DNA of 38,013 bases from Candidatus Jettenia ecosi (GCA_005524015.1 SULG01000026.1:1-38013); one strand, 5' to 3'. Shown: positions 1 through 8,907, counted from the stretch's first letter. The notes: generated by a model from the sequence alone, not told the origin. Program-made: numbers and translations.

Positions 1-546
1 AACAATTGTACACGATTTGTATTGATGAAAAGCCCGGGGTGCAAGCTCTTGCAAATGTTGCCCCCGACCTTCCGCCTCAGCCCAATCAGTATTCTCAAAT
101 TGCAAGAGACCATGAATACAAACGGCTGGGGACTGCATCAATTTTAGCCGGTATAGACTTGCACGATGGTCATGTGTTTGCTCAAGTTCAACGCCGTCAC
201 AGAAGCAGGGAATTCATTGAGCTGTTGAAGGAAATAGATGCATACTATCCTGCTGATGCTCAAATTCGAATAATTCTGGACAATCATTCTTCCCATATTT
301 CCCAGGAAACGCGGGCATATCTGGCAACACGGCCAGGACGGTTCATCTCTGTTCACACGCCAAAGCACGGGTCGTGGCTTAACTTGGCCGAAACCTTATT
401 TTAGCAAAATGGCACGCACTTTTCTTCGTCATATAAGAGTGTCATCATGGGAAGAACTGAAAAAAAGAATAATGCCAGGCGTCCAAGAGATCAATGAGCA
501 ACCCGTGGTACACCGATGGCGTAAATTTGAATTTTTAATGAATTAA
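1..546 (+). pseudogene. IS630-type transposase, 3' part, frameshifted
   Basis: This is the C-terminal DDE catalytic part of an IS630-family transposase, entering from the left window edge with no start inside the window. The first acidic residue lies in CIDEKPG, the second in IILDNHSSH, and the third in the SWLNLAE motif just before the frame stops at 402-404. The remaining family C-terminus (SKMARTFLRHIRV through VVHRWRKFEFLMN) continues in the next frame to a TAA at 544-546. A single-base slip in the TTATTTTAG run near 397-403 therefore separates the two parts. I read this as decay, although some IS630 relatives use programmed frameshifting. No terminal inverted repeat could be identified after 546. 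Confidence 0.85.
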
Positions 547-644
547 TTGTCTACATTTTAATGAAACGTTATACTAGTTTGGTTATACCTTTAAAATTTA
601 GGAAAAGAGGCATTCCAGACAAAAGAACGGAATGTCTCTGCGCA

Positions 645-866
645 TCACATGCAAAATGACTTAGTATTTATCCGTAAATTAGTGATCGCCTTCTTGTCCA
701 TCCTTATACCAATTTGCTTTAAAACATTAAAAGATAATCCAATTGAATCCTGCCATATATAGCATATATATTTCATAATATATTTATTGTTTGAAAGCGA
801 ATTTGTATTAATGTCATTTTCTTGCTCATCCATCGTTTCACCATCCCAATCATTTTCTAGACCCAT
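645..866 (-). CDS. small hypothetical ORF overlapped by a MITE
   Basis: A 73-codon frame starts with ATG preceded by a plausible ribosome-binding site (GGGAG, about 8 bases upstream). The N-terminal 25 or so residues are acidic and polar (MGLENDWDGETMDEQENDIN). Most of the rest is encoded by a 101-bp MITE at 707-807. The natural reading is that a MITE landed in a short gene and supplied a new C-terminus and stop. No family is recognised. It could equally be a non-coding relic. Confidence 0.3.
   Translation of the reverse strand: MGLENDWDGETMDEQENDINTNSLSNNKYIMKYICYIWQDSIGLSFNVLKQIGIRMDKKAITNLRINTKSFCM
707..807. mobile_element. 101-bp MITE, copy 1
   Basis: AT-rich element bounded by imperfect terminal inverted repeats: TACCAATTTGCTTTAAAACA at the left, and reading inward from the right TACAAATTCGCTTTCAAACA. 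It is nearly identical to the copy at 1078-1178, with the same length and the same internal TATATAGCATATATA core. It has no coding capacity of its own, so it must be mobilised in trans. TA dinucleotides at the edges would suit an IS630/Tc1-type transposase, two decayed members of which are in this window, but that link is only an inference. Confidence 0.75.
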
Positions 867-1077
867 TTTTCCTACTCCCTTTCATATCAAAAAGCACCCG
901 TAATACAAAACACGTTTTAATCATCCTGTATATCGCAGGTGAGAAGCATTTGGTGACAAACATTGCAAAATAATTTATGAAATATATTATTTGCTTATTT
1001 GTTTAATCGCTTATATGTTCTTTTAAGTGACGCAATATTCTCAAAAAATGGGTGTTGAGATGTATTCATGCCTCTAA
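867..1077. other. intergenic, no gene seen
   Basis: AT-rich sequence between the small ORF and the second MITE copy. I see no open frame with a ribosome-binding site and no RNA gene signature. Confidence 0.5.
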
Positions 1078-1178
1078 TACCAATTCGCTTTCAAATATTA
1101 AAAGATAGCCCAATTGAATCCTGCCAGATATAGCATATATATTTCATAATATATTTATTGTTTGAAAGCAAATTTGTA
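1078..1178. mobile_element. 101-bp MITE, copy 2
   Basis: Second copy of the element at 707-807, in the same orientation, 371 bp downstream. Its ends are TACCAATTCGCTTTCAAATA and, reading inward from the right, TACAAATTTGCTTTCAAACA. A handful of substitutions separate the copies, so they probably spread relatively recently. The stretch after it (1179-1425) has only weak inverted repeats, such as ATAAATTT near 1192 with AAATTTAT near 1302, and a short TAACCTTT/AAAGGTTA hairpin near 1357-1381. Confidence 0.75.
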
Positions 1179-1425
1179 TAAGATACGAAGGCATAAATTT
1201 AGCCATAGAGTCGTACAGAGAATGTAGAGCAATCCCCGTAACTCGGTAACCTTTGCGGCTACTTTAAAATCTCACGCATTAAATCAGGCGCGGACAAACA
1301 AATTTATGCATGCCACTCTTTTTATTGAAATTCCAATACAAAAATAGATGGTCATTAACCTTTACCTGACAAAAAGGTTACAATAAGGAAGGGAAAGCAG
1401 GATACTTTTTACATGTATTGAAAAC

Positions 1426-1587
1426 ATGTCACAAATTGACGATAAATACCAATTAATGAGGTATGAGTTAAATATCAACGTTCCGGGTGATATGGATTAC
1501 GCAGTTTTGGAAGAGAAGGGAGAGGTAATTATATTGGGATCATTTTCCATTCATAAAGAGTCTGTAATTTCTCTCGATAGAGACTGA
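1426..1587 (+). pseudogene. short frame running into an IS630 copy, possible interrupted gene
   Basis: An ATG-initiated 53-codon frame reads MSQIDDKYQLMRYELNINVPG and onward to a VLEEKGEVIILGS stretch. This part has the look of ordinary protein. The last 15 or so codons lie in the 3' end of the minus-strand IS630 transposase gene. I infer that the insertion cut a real gene near 1530-1540. No continuation was found on the other side of the element, and no family is recognised. Confidence 0.3.
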
Positions 1588-2546
1588 TATTGTGAAAGAA
1601 GTTTAAACACGTTGTCTTAAATCTCTGATACGTCTCATAATATTTGTAATAAAGGGTTTTTTCGTAAAAGAACCTCCAGACTCTCTCGATAAGATTTAAA
1701 TTGGGAGAATACGGAGGCAAGAACAGAAGCTGTATTCGGGAATTCTTTACATACTCTTGTACTGCTTTTGCCCGATAATAGCGAGCATTATCAGCAATAA
1801 CATACAGATTAGATGCCTGAGGATTTTCTCCTCTGGAGTTCTTTCAGAAGGTCTATGGTTGATTGTGCATGAATGCTCTTGTCTTCTCTCAGAATGATTT
1901 CGTGAGTTTCTGTATCAAGTGCTCCGTTGAGGTTTATCCGTTCTCTGCCGGTGTTGGTCGGCAGTTCTTTGGTTGTCCCTTTCTCTATCCATGAGTAAGC
2001 GGGCGGAGAGTTGTAGTGAGGATGAACGCCATCGATAAAGAAGATTTTCTCTGAAGGTAACTTTGTTTCTTTGAGGTGTTGATACTGAGCAAGAAATTCT
2101 TGTTGTGCTTGTGGATTTGCTTTGCCAGGAACTGGAGTGGTCTTTTTATAGACAAATCCGAGTCGGTAAAGAGCATGTACCATCCTTTCTGGGGTATAGC
2201 TTACTCCAAAGGTTTCTCTGACATACGCTCCAATCTCTTTTGTAGTACGATAGAGATGAGTTCTCAGGTGTTCTCTTAAGAGTTCTTCTTGTTTGAAAGT
2301 AAGTTTCGCTACGCATCCCAGATAGTTATCAGAAAGAAGACTCTCTAATCCCTTGGACTGATAAGTTGTTTCATAAGTTCTGATTGTTTGGTTGTCTCAT
2401 AAGAGTGCTTCTGCTACTTGCTCATAAGTCCATCCTGAATCGAGAAGAAGGATGGCTTTAATCCGGTCTGCGGTACGGCGAGATCGTTCTTTCTTGTGTA
2501 CTCTTCTGAGCTCTTTGCGCTGTTCTAAACTCAAAAAATCTTTCAT
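1529..2546 (-). pseudogene. IS630-type transposase, broken by stop and frameshift
   Basis: Read on the minus strand from the ATG at 2546 this is a nearly whole IS630-family transposase. The N-terminal helix-turn-helix region (MKDFLSLEQRKELRRVHKKE and onward) is interrupted by an in-frame TGA at about 2397-2399. The DDE domain begins in FFIDGVHPHYNS, where D is the first catalytic residue. A frameshift near 1810-1830 separates the part ending LLKELQRRKSSGI from the next frame, which carries the second catalytic Asp (LYVIADNARYY) and the glutamate (PPYSPNLNLIERVW). The gene ends at 1529. Both lesions argue for an inactive copy. Matching terminal inverted repeats were not found, so the outer limits of the element are unresolved. 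Confidence 0.85.
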
Positions 2547-2624
2547 ACTTTTATGGATAACAGATGTTTATGGTATTCGTAAGGAATTTTTTACTTATTT
2601 TCGAAAAATAGGTGCTTTTGACTA

Positions 2625-2658
2625 TAACAAAGGCAACTCATATGAGTTGCCTTTGTTA
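2625..2658. terminator. 34-bp perfect palindrome, likely terminator
   Basis: Perfect inverted repeat with half-site TAACAAAGGCAACTCAT. It lies 18 bases after the stop codon of the minus-strand secreted-protein gene. The hairpin could terminate that gene and insulate it from the IS630 remnant. The T-tract is modest, so rho-independent termination is likely rather than certain. Confidence 0.6.
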
Positions 2659-2676
2659 TTTCTGATCTTCCAGGGT

Positions 2677-2955
2677 TTATTGGTGCCTGTGATGGCAATC
2701 GCATCTGCAATCGCCCTCTGGCTGAGACGGTATGTGTTTACACTTCTCACACTTTTCTTCCTTCTGCCCTTCTGCCTTTCCTCCTTCTTTCCCCCCTTCC
2801 TTCTTTCCCTCCTCTTTTGCTACATCCTTTCCATCTGGCTGAAGAACTTGATAGTGTTGTGCTACAGCAGAGCTACTAAAAGAGTTATTTACAACAACGA
2901 TACTAAATATCAGTGCGCCTACAATAGAAAAACTTAAACCAAATTTTTTTAACAT
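2677..2955 (-). CDS. small secreted Lys/Gly/Glu-rich protein with Cys/His tail
   Basis: A 92-residue protein with a strong ribosome-binding site (AAGGAGG, 7 bases before the ATG). Residues 1-33 form a signal peptide: basic MLKK start, hydrophobic GLSFSIVGALIFSIVVV core, and likely cleavage after AVA. A charged low-complexity stretch follows (residues 45-68, repeated Lys, Glu and Gly). The tail contains CEKC, then CRCDCHHRH, i.e. five Cys and three His, which suggests metal binding or disulfides outside the cytoplasm. It is not a c-type cytochrome because no CxxCH is present. It has a transcription unit of its own with a palindromic terminator. Function unknown. Confidence 0.7.
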   Translation of the reverse strand: MLKKFGLSFSIVGALIFSIVVVNNSFSSSAVAQHYQVLQPDGKDVAKEEGKKEGGKEGGKAEGQKEEKCEKCKHIPSQPEGDCRCDCHHRHQ

Positions 2956-3470
2956 TTTTCCGCCTCCTTTTTAAATTGTTAATGAAAAAATTCAGTAAGG
3001 TACGAAAACACTTTCACAAACTTGTAAGGTTTTCCATAGTAAATTTATTGTGACACTTTGCCGTAAGAGTAGCTTTGCTGCACAATATTTACACCTATCA
3101 GCCTCAATTTTAGAAGGAAATACCTGATTTTATTTTATAAAAGATGATTATCTCTTACATGTTGCAACACCACAAGAATTCTTTTATTAGAGAAACTCTT
3201 CGTGGTATTAAAAAGCAACATTCATGCCAATAAATTTTAATAACTTTTGAACGATAAACACACATTTATGAAATGAAGAAATAGTTCTAAAAATTTATTT
3301 TACAATTAGTTAGATTTTGATATGAATAGATAGGGGCAGTAAGTTGTAAAGTTTGAAAGATGTGGCATGGCACACATATGCATTGCAAAAAAGCGTGACA
3401 TGGCACACCGTGAAAGAAGAGGAATCCTGAGTCAACAGTAAGGAATAATTAAAGAAAGAGGTGTTCTTCC
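2956..3470. promoter_or_regulatory. 515-bp intergenic region upstream of tdh
   Basis: AT-rich divergent region between the secreted-protein gene and tdh. It holds two exact copies of CATGGCACAC (3366-3375 and 3399-3408), 33 bases apart. These could be operator half-sites for the tdh-kbl operon. No convincing sigma-70 promoter or RNA gene was found. Confidence 0.35.
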
Positions 3471-4499
3471 GTGAAGGCTATTGTTAAAACAAAACGTACA
3501 AGAGGTATGGAATTTGTGGAAGTACCTGCTCCAAAGGTAGGGTTAAAAGATGTACTGATTAAAGTAAAGGTTGCTTCTATTTGTGGTACAGATGTGCATA
3601 TTTTTGACTGGACACGTTGGGCGCAACACCGTTTTCTACCACCTCGTATTATAGGCCATGAATTCGTTGGAGACGTAATAAAGATAGGTGGTGAGGTTAC
3701 CCAGGTAAAGATTGGAGATCGTGTTTCGGCTGAGAGTCATCTTATCTGTGGATATTGTTATCAGTGTAATAACGGCTATTCGGAGGTTTGTAAAAATTTT
3801 AAGCTGTTGGGAGTTGACCATGATGGCACCTTTGCCGAATTTCTTGTCTTGCCTGAACATGTCTTATGGAAAAATGATTCCCATATTACGGATGAATGGG
3901 CAACTATTCAGGAGCCTTTTGGAAACGCTGTTGATACCGTTTTGGCTGAGAATGTTTCGGCTAAGACTGTTTTAATTCTTGGGGCTGGACCAATTGGACT
4001 TTTTGCTACGGGTATTGCCAAAGCTTGTGGCGCCTCACTCATTATCATTTCTGATCCTAATGATTATCGGTTAGCTATCGGTAAGAAAATGGGAGCACAT
4101 AGTATCATTAATCCCAGAAAACAAGATGTGGTCCAAACTGCTCTGGAGGCTACAAGAGATAATGGAATAGATGTAGTTCTGGAATTTTCCGGTAACAATC
4201 AGGCTCTAAACCAAGGTTTAAAAGCTATCACGCCCGGAGGAAGGATATCTATTTTGGGCATTTATGAAAGGCAGGTACATATCGATTTGAATAAGGATGT
4301 TATCTTTAAAAAGATACGTATTTATGGGATTACTGGTCGCAAGATATTCTCTACGTGGTATAAGACATCACGTTTTTTATCTTCCGGCCTCGTTGACCCA
4401 AGCCCCGTCATTACTCATCAATTTTCACTAAAAGACTATGAGAAGGGTATGAAACTTATGAAAGATGGAAGATGTGGAAAGGTTATTTTAAAAATGTAA
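3471..4499 (+). CDS. tdh: L-threonine 3-dehydrogenase
   Basis: Zinc-dependent medium-chain dehydrogenase that oxidises L-threonine with NAD+ to 2-amino-3-ketobutyrate in the cytosol. Its 342 residues match the family length. The catalytic zinc Cys38 sits in CGTDVH with His43, GHE is at 62-64, and the structural zinc cysteines fall at 93, 96, 99 and 107 (CGYCYQC, then C). The Rossmann GAGPIG is at 171-176. The start is GTG, preceded by AGAGGTG. kbl, which consumes the unstable product, begins 17 bases downstream, so this is the classic two-gene threonine degradation operon. Confidence 0.95.
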   Translation: MKAIVKTKRTRGMEFVEVPAPKVGLKDVLIKVKVASICGTDVHIFDWTRWAQHRFLPPRIIGHEFVGDVIKIGGEVTQVKIGDRVSAESHLICGYCYQCNNGYSEVCKNFKLLGVDHDGTFAEFLVLPEHVLWKNDSHITDEWATIQEPFGNAVDTVLAENVSAKTVLILGAGPIGLFATGIAKACGASLIIISDPNDYRLAIGKKMGAHSIINPRKQDVVQTALEATRDNGIDVVLEFSGNNQALNQGLKAITPGGRISILGIYERQVHIDLNKDVIFKKIRIYGITGRKIFSTWYKTSRFLSSGLVDPSPVITHQFSLKDYEKGMKLMKDGRCGKVILKM

Positions 4500-4516
4500 A
4501 AGGAGCGATATGTATC

Positions 4517-5692
4517 ATGGATAAACTTGATTTTATTACTGAAGAACTTGACAGGCTTAAGGAAACAGGACTATTAATCCATATCCGTACCATAGAGGGA
4601 CCGCAAGAATCGTGGATTATGGTAGAGGGAAAACGGGTATTAAATCTTTGCTCAAATAACTATCTTGGGTTTGCCAACAATCCCAGATTAAAGTTAGCTT
4701 CACAAAAAGCTATTGAAACTTACGGTGTAGGGCCAGCAGCGGTAAGAACTATTGCTGGTACGACACTACTGCACAAACAATTGGAACAAAAGCTTGCACT
4801 TTTTAAGGGGGTGGAGAGCGCTTTATCCTTTCAATCCGGATTCTGTGCAAACCTGGCTGTTATTCCTGTAATTGTTGATGAGGGTGATGCTGTCTTTTCA
4901 GATGAACTTAATCATGCGAGTATTATTGATGGGTGTAGGTTATCAAGGGCTAAGATTATACGATATAAGCATGGTGATCCACAAGACCTTCGGGTAAAGG
5001 TATCCAATGAGAAGAGTGCTATGCGTAAGTTTATTATTACCGACGGGGTTTTTAGTATGGAAGGTGATATTGCACCCCTGCCGGAAATTGTAGAGATCGC
5101 CGAGGCTTTTGGTGCAATTACTATGGTAGACGATGCCCATGGAGAAGGTGTTTTGGGACGAGGTGGCAGGGGTGTTGTTGATCATTTTGGTCTACATGGC
5201 AAAGTCGATATTGAGACAGGTACCATGTCAAAGGCATTCGGGGTGGCAGGTGGTTATGTTGCAGGAAAGAAAAAGATAACAGATTACCTGTCACAAAAGG
5301 GACGCCCATTCCTTTTTTCCAGCGCTGTTGCATCCGCCGATGTAGCAGCTTGTATTGAAGCTGTGAATATCCTCAGTACTTCAGATATATTCGTTAAACA
5401 ACTTTGGAATAACACTGCATTTTTTCAGCAGAAAATGAAACATGCCGGATTTGACCTTGGCTGCACAAGAACACCTATTACTCCTGTTATTATAGGAGAT
5501 GCTAAGAAAGCTAAAGATTTTAGCCAAAAATTATTTCAAGAAGGGATCTTTGCCCAGGCTATTGGTTATCCTACAGTACCTATGGATAAGGCGCGCATTC
5601 GTGTAATGCTTTCCTCTGCACACAATCAGGATGATCTTACCTGGGCAGTGGGGTGTTTTGAGAAGATTGGAAAGTCTTTAAGCGTATTATGA
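4517..5692 (+). CDS. kbl: glycine C-acetyltransferase (2-amino-3-ketobutyrate CoA ligase)
   Basis: PLP-dependent alpha-oxoamine synthase that splits 2-amino-3-ketobutyrate with CoA into glycine and acetyl-CoA, completing threonine breakdown started by Tdh. The 391 residues show the N-terminal NNYLGF motif (47-52), His133 in ELNHAS, the DDAH cofactor motif (205-208) and the Schiff-base lysine K239 in TGTMSKAFG. The ATG at 4517 is chosen because AAAGGAG lies about 11 bases upstream. An earlier in-frame ATG at 4472 lies inside tdh and adds residues that match nothing in the family. Confidence 0.95.
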   Translation: MDKLDFITEELDRLKETGLLIHIRTIEGPQESWIMVEGKRVLNLCSNNYLGFANNPRLKLASQKAIETYGVGPAAVRTIAGTTLLHKQLEQKLALFKGVESALSFQSGFCANLAVIPVIVDEGDAVFSDELNHASIIDGCRLSRAKIIRYKHGDPQDLRVKVSNEKSAMRKFIITDGVFSMEGDIAPLPEIVEIAEAFGAITMVDDAHGEGVLGRGGRGVVDHFGLHGKVDIETGTMSKAFGVAGGYVAGKKKITDYLSQKGRPFLFSSAVASADVAACIEAVNILSTSDIFVKQLWNNTAFFQQKMKHAGFDLGCTRTPITPVIIGDAKKAKDFSQKLFQEGIFAQAIGYPTVPMDKARIRVMLSSAHNQDDLTWAVGCFEKIGKSLSVL

Positions 5693-5778
5693 GGAATAAA
5701 AAGTTGATTTTTTGAAGAAGAACGTTTAACATAAAATTTTATTAATTTTCATAAATCTTTAATTTTTAGGTGCCTTAC

Positions 5779-6267
5779 ATGAAGAAATCTATTATTTTAG
5801 CAATTCTCATAGTATGTATGTTCGGTTGTGGCAAAAAAGAAACAGAAAAGCTGGAGGAGAGAGGTGTATCCAGCGAAAAGGGGCAAAAGGAAGTTAAGGC
5901 AAATGAAGAGCTTGGGTTTATTAAAAATGAAGAAGGCTTTCTGGTACATATGAAAAATATTAAGGTGTTGTTAAAACATTTATCAACATCAATTAACCAG
6001 CAAAATTGGGATGATATTAAAGAAGATACAAAAAAACTGAAAGCGGCAAGTCCCGTGGTTTTTACAGGGGCAATTAAAGATGACTTGCCTGTGGAGTTTA
6101 TAAATCTGGATGTTAAATTCCATCTCAGCGCATTACAGTTAATCAGCGCCTGTCAGGAGAAAAATAAAGATAAGGCCACGACAGCCTTTTTCAATGTGGT
6201 AAATAGTTGCGATGAGTGCCATGCTAAATTCAATAAAAAAGAGGCATCGACGTCGTGGTTTCAGTAA
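5779..6267 (+). CDS. lipoprotein with C-terminal CxxCH haem site (cytochrome c'-like)
   Basis: A 162-residue exported protein. MKK followed by a hydrophobic stretch ends in MFGC, an imperfect lipobox with Cys17 as the likely lipid anchor. A charged linker (19-45) and a helical domain follow, with a single c-type haem site CDECH at about 144-148, 14 residues from the end. A helical bundle with haem at the extreme C-terminus is the arrangement of class II (c'-type) cytochromes. The redox partner is unknown. I prefer the ATG at 5779 (AGGTG 6 bases upstream) over the GTG at 5770. Confidence 0.75.
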   Translation: MKKSIILAILIVCMFGCGKKETEKLEERGVSSEKGQKEVKANEELGFIKNEEGFLVHMKNIKVLLKHLSTSINQQNWDDIKEDTKKLKAASPVVFTGAIKDDLPVEFINLDVKFHLSALQLISACQEKNKDKATTAFFNVVNSCDECHAKFNKKEASTSWFQ

Positions 6268-6305
6268 AATCGATAGAACAAATGGTAGCTTTTTTATGAA
6301 AGGGG

Positions 6306-7364
6306 GTGGTACCTCTGTTACGAAGAAAAAAACGATTGATCGATTACGCAACGTGTGGTGGGTGAGCTGGTAAGATCCCCGTTGAAGACATGGCGTATGT
6401 GCTCCGTAATTTACCGGAGTATCCGGATGAACATCTGTTAGTCGGTCCCAAAACCTTTGCTGATGCCGGTATTTATAAGATTACTGAGGAAATAGCTACG
6501 GTATCAACTCTTGATTTTTTTACACCGGTAGTGAATAATCCGTATGATTACGGGCAGATAGCAGCAGCTAATGCCTTAAGCGATGTTTATGCTATGGGAG
6601 GCAAACCTCTCACGGCTATGAATATCCTTTGTTATCCTCTTAAGATACTGAATAAGGATATTTTGATAGAAATACTTAAGGGTGGAGCAGATAAGGTCAA
6701 TGAGGCAGGAGCTGTCATTGTGGGTGGTCACACGTTACAGGATAATGAGATTAAATATGGATTATCTGTTACGGGAATTATTCATCCTAAGAAGATTGTA
6801 ACGAATGCAGGTGCCAGAGTAGGGGATGTATTGGTATTAACAAAACCGTTAGGGACAGGATTAATTATCTCGGCTATTAAGGCCAGGAAAGTTCTTGAAG
6901 AGCATATAAGTATTGTAACGAAGAGTATGGCCTTGTTAAATAAGGCAGCTTCTGAAGTCATGCTGGAGGTAAATGTGAATGCCTGCACAGATATTACTGG
7001 TTTTGGGCTTATGGGCCATGCGTATGAGATGGCAGAAGCCAGTATGGTTACCTTATCCTTCTTTGCTGGCCGTGTGCCTATATTCGAAGGTTGTGAACGC
7101 TATGTCAGGATGGGATTGATACCGGGGGTGTCAAAGCTTAGTAAAAAATATTTAAAAGATGCGATTAGAATAGATCCTAACGTAAGTGAGGAGTTGGTAG
7201 ATGTTTTATTCGATGCCCAGACTTCCGGCGGCCTGCTTATCTCACTTCCGGAAGAAAAAGTTGAAGTGCTTTGTGCAAAACTTAAAGAGAAGGGGGTTAT
7301 GACTGCCGATGTTATTGGCGAAGTACGTACAAGAGAAGATGTTTCCATTATAGTTACGCCTTAG
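6306..7364 (+). CDS. selD: selenide, water dikinase, selenocysteine-containing (UGA at 6363-6365)
   Basis: Makes selenophosphate from selenide and ATP for selenocysteine and selenouridine synthesis. From codon 6390 onward it reads as standard SelD, with the DFFTPVV and ALSDVYAMGG motifs. Upstream, the frame continues through an in-frame TGA at 6363-6365, giving YATCGG-U-AGKIPVEDM. That is the family motif in which Cys or Sec precedes the catalytic Lys (here Sec20 and Lys23 from the GTG at 6306). Read through, the protein is about 352 residues, the normal family length. Starting at 6390 would delete the active site. The start is uncertain: GTG 6306 and TTG 6336 are candidates, and the upstream stop is at 6297. 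A short CCGU/AUGG hairpin 16-30 bases after the UGA is a possible bacterial SECIS but was not verified. Confidence 0.88.
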
Positions 7365-7532
7365 TACGTTGCGCCCATGGTGATGTTGATCGATAATGAG
7401 CTTATATCATGTATGGATTCTCATTTGGTGGATGTAACTAGAAGGTATCCCAAAACCTATTCTGTACGGGAGCCTCTTTCTCTATCTTCAAATGATTCTA
7501 GATACGAGATTGAAGTTTTGGGATTCCAGACT

Positions 7533-7624
7533 GGGTGGCACAGACAAACGGTTTTTTCCGTGCTTATTTACCTACATGCTATGGATTACAAAACACTGAC
7601 AAACAAAGTTTGTCAGTGCCACCC
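7533..7624. repeat. inverted repeat element, 92 bp
   Basis: GGGTGGCACAGACAAAC at 7533-7549 is mirrored by GTTTGTCAGTGCCACCC at 7608-7624 with one mismatch. The right half also forms a tight hairpin with CACTGACAAAC at 7594-7604. A small MITE or a terminator-like structure downstream of selD are both possible. A 100-codon frame across it (7377-7679) lacks family features. Confidence 0.55.
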
Positions 7625-7730
7625 CAAGAACTGGTTTACAGAGTATGAAGAATTCTCTCCTCATACATACTATAGATAACTTAAGGAGAACTGCTCCATT
7701 GTTATTTTTTTACTATTTACGTTAAATTAA

Positions 7731-7753
7731 GCTGCCTTTGGCAGCGACTTTTT
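7731..7753 (+). terminator. rho-independent terminator downstream of selD
   Basis: GCTGCC, a TTT loop, then GGCAGC (7731-7745), followed by GACTTTTT. It lies about 370 bases after the selD stop with no convincing gene between. Confidence 0.6.
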
Positions 7754-7809
7754 GAATATACGGAAAATATCGGTTAAAAATAACCTCCTGACCCTCTTTA
7801 CTAACAGAG

Positions 7810-7883
7810 ACAACCCCCTAGCCCCCTTTCTTAAGGGGGATTTCTTCAAGTCCCCCTTAGAAAAGGGGGATTCAGGGGGTTGT
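7810..7883. repeat. CCCCCTT-type inverted repeat
   Basis: ACAACCCCCTAGCCCCCTTT at the left is mirrored by the AAAAGGGGGATTCAGGGGGT right arm, with further internal CCCCCTTA/TAAGGGGG pairing. Similar C-run/G-run arms recur at 25,040-25,360. It looks like dispersed, non-coding repeat DNA of MITE type. Confidence 0.6.
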
Positions 7884-7930
7884 TTCGTATGCTATGATAC
7901 AAACTTTGAAATTCCTAAACATTAAATTAG

Positions 7931-7966
7931 GTTGGGTTTTAAAAAGCAAAACCCAACGGCTTTTTT
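7931..7966 (+). terminator. strong hairpin with T-tract
   Basis: GTTGGGTTTT (7931-7940) pairs perfectly with AAAACCCAAC (7948-7957), followed by GGCTTTTTT. The form is that of a rho-independent terminator. With no obvious gene just upstream, it may be a relic of a lost gene or part of a dispersed repeat. Confidence 0.6.
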
Positions 7967-7969
7967 ACC

Positions 7970-8034
7970 CACCCCTTAATCCCCTCCCGAGAGGGAACTT
8001 TTCTATTCCCCTCTTTGGAGGGGATTAAGGGGTG
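7970..8034. repeat. CACCCCTTAATCCCCTCC inverted repeat
   Basis: CACCCCTTAATCCCCTCC (7970-7987) has a perfect reverse complement at 8017-8034. The 18-bp arms around a 29-base centre could form a long hairpin. It is one of at least five inverted-repeat units in this gene-free stretch. Confidence 0.7.
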
Positions 8035-8123
8035 AGTTCATTCCCCTGGAGAAACGCAAAATCTTGCGTCTCTACAATTGGGGTAGGGATGTGTTAACGG
8101 CATCACGAAAAATGGAGTCGATG

Positions 8124-8617
8124 TAGGGCGAGGCTAAACAGCCTGTCCGAGAATTCAATCGACCCACAAATGCCATACTATAGTATCCAATAGATGAAAC
8201 CGAACAGAATATGGAGAAAGTTGAGTCTTTGGCTAATAGGTAAGTAAATGAAATGGAGAGGATTCTTAACATGTCATTGCGAGCGTAGTGTCCGAAGCAA
8301 TCCCTTGAATATTTCAGAAGAGATTGCTTCGGAAAAGACCCTCGCAATGACAGACAGGGTAATCCTTCTGCAGTTGATGATATGTTCGGTTTCACATTTG
8401 GATACTATAAATATTGTTATCATGCTAATATTTTGTCAACATATAGCAGGCTGTCCGAGAATTAAAATTTTTAAAATTAGCATACAATATATTGCACTTG
8501 CAAGGTATGATATGCACAACAAATGGTATATTTAAAATTTTTAACCGCATTCTCGGACAACCTGATAGGATTTGCCGTGTGAAAGCATTCTCGGACAGGC
8601 TGTTTAGCCTTGCCCTA
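8124..8617. mobile_element. 494-bp inverted-repeat element with nested inserts
   Basis: The outer arms are 31 bp long and match at 30 of 31 positions (8124-8154 and 8587-8617), each containing CCTGTCCGAGAAT. Inside lies a smaller element of 118 bp (8447-8564) whose ends carry the same 13-mer family (CAGGCTGTCCGAGAAT at the left; ATTCTCGGACAACCTG at the right). A separate hairpin repeat sits at 8273-8351. No credible protein is encoded. This reads as a MITE containing a related MITE. Confidence 0.65.
8273..8351. repeat. GTCATTGCGAG...CTCGCAATGAC inverted repeat
   Basis: GTCATTGCGAG at 8273-8283 and CTCGCAATGAC at 8341-8351, with inner arms GAAGCAATC and GATTGCTTC. This sequence style is a dispersed bacterial intergenic repeat that I recognise from many genomes. 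It sits inside the larger element at 8124-8617. Confidence 0.7.
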
Positions 8618-8706
8618 TGTAATTGAAATTCCTATACATTACATGAGATTGTAAACCAGGATATACCATAACTCGTAACATCTTAGTTTTTTGAACTCAT
8701 AACCCT

Positions 8707-8907
8707 GTAGTTTTTTGAAAAACTCCCCATAGGAGTGAAATGTTTATAGAAACATGTGATATTCAAAACCTTAGCTTCATCGGAGCGGCATGTGACCTTA
8801 ACACAGAAAAACATACCGCTCCGATGGAGCTTGATTGTAGCAGAATGATTTGTCTATAAACATTTCGCTCCTAGCGGAGCTTCTCATGGTATTTTTTCAA
8901 AAAACTA
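8707..8907. repeat. 201-bp inverted-repeat element
   Basis: The ends GTAGTTTTTTGAAAAA and TTTTTTCAAAAAACTAC are inverted copies. The next internal block, AGGAGTGAAATGTTTATAGA, is mirrored by TCTATAAACATTTCGCTCCT. A central pair (CGGAGCGGCATGT and ACATACCGCTCCG) makes the whole element palindromic. A solo end (TAGTTTTTTGAA) lies just upstream near 8684. It is non-coding and ends about 50 bases before the pcm-like gene, so it may affect that gene's promoter. Confidence 0.65.

Noticed and set aside
2452-2937. 161-codon plus-strand ORF
   Set aside because: Antisense to the IS630 5' end and to the secreted protein, which has its own signal peptide and ribosome site.
3361-3410. Possible sigma-54 promoter (TGGCAC...TGCA) upstream of tdh
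   Set aside because: The GG and GC elements are 9 rather than 10 bases apart and the match to TTGC is incomplete.
7377-7679. 100-codon ORF downstream of selD
   Set aside because: No family features or strong ribosome site, and it runs through an inverted repeat.
8072-8395. 107-codon minus-strand ORF
   Set aside because: Mostly composed of the dispersed hairpin repeat at 8273-8351 and the outer arm at 8124-8154.
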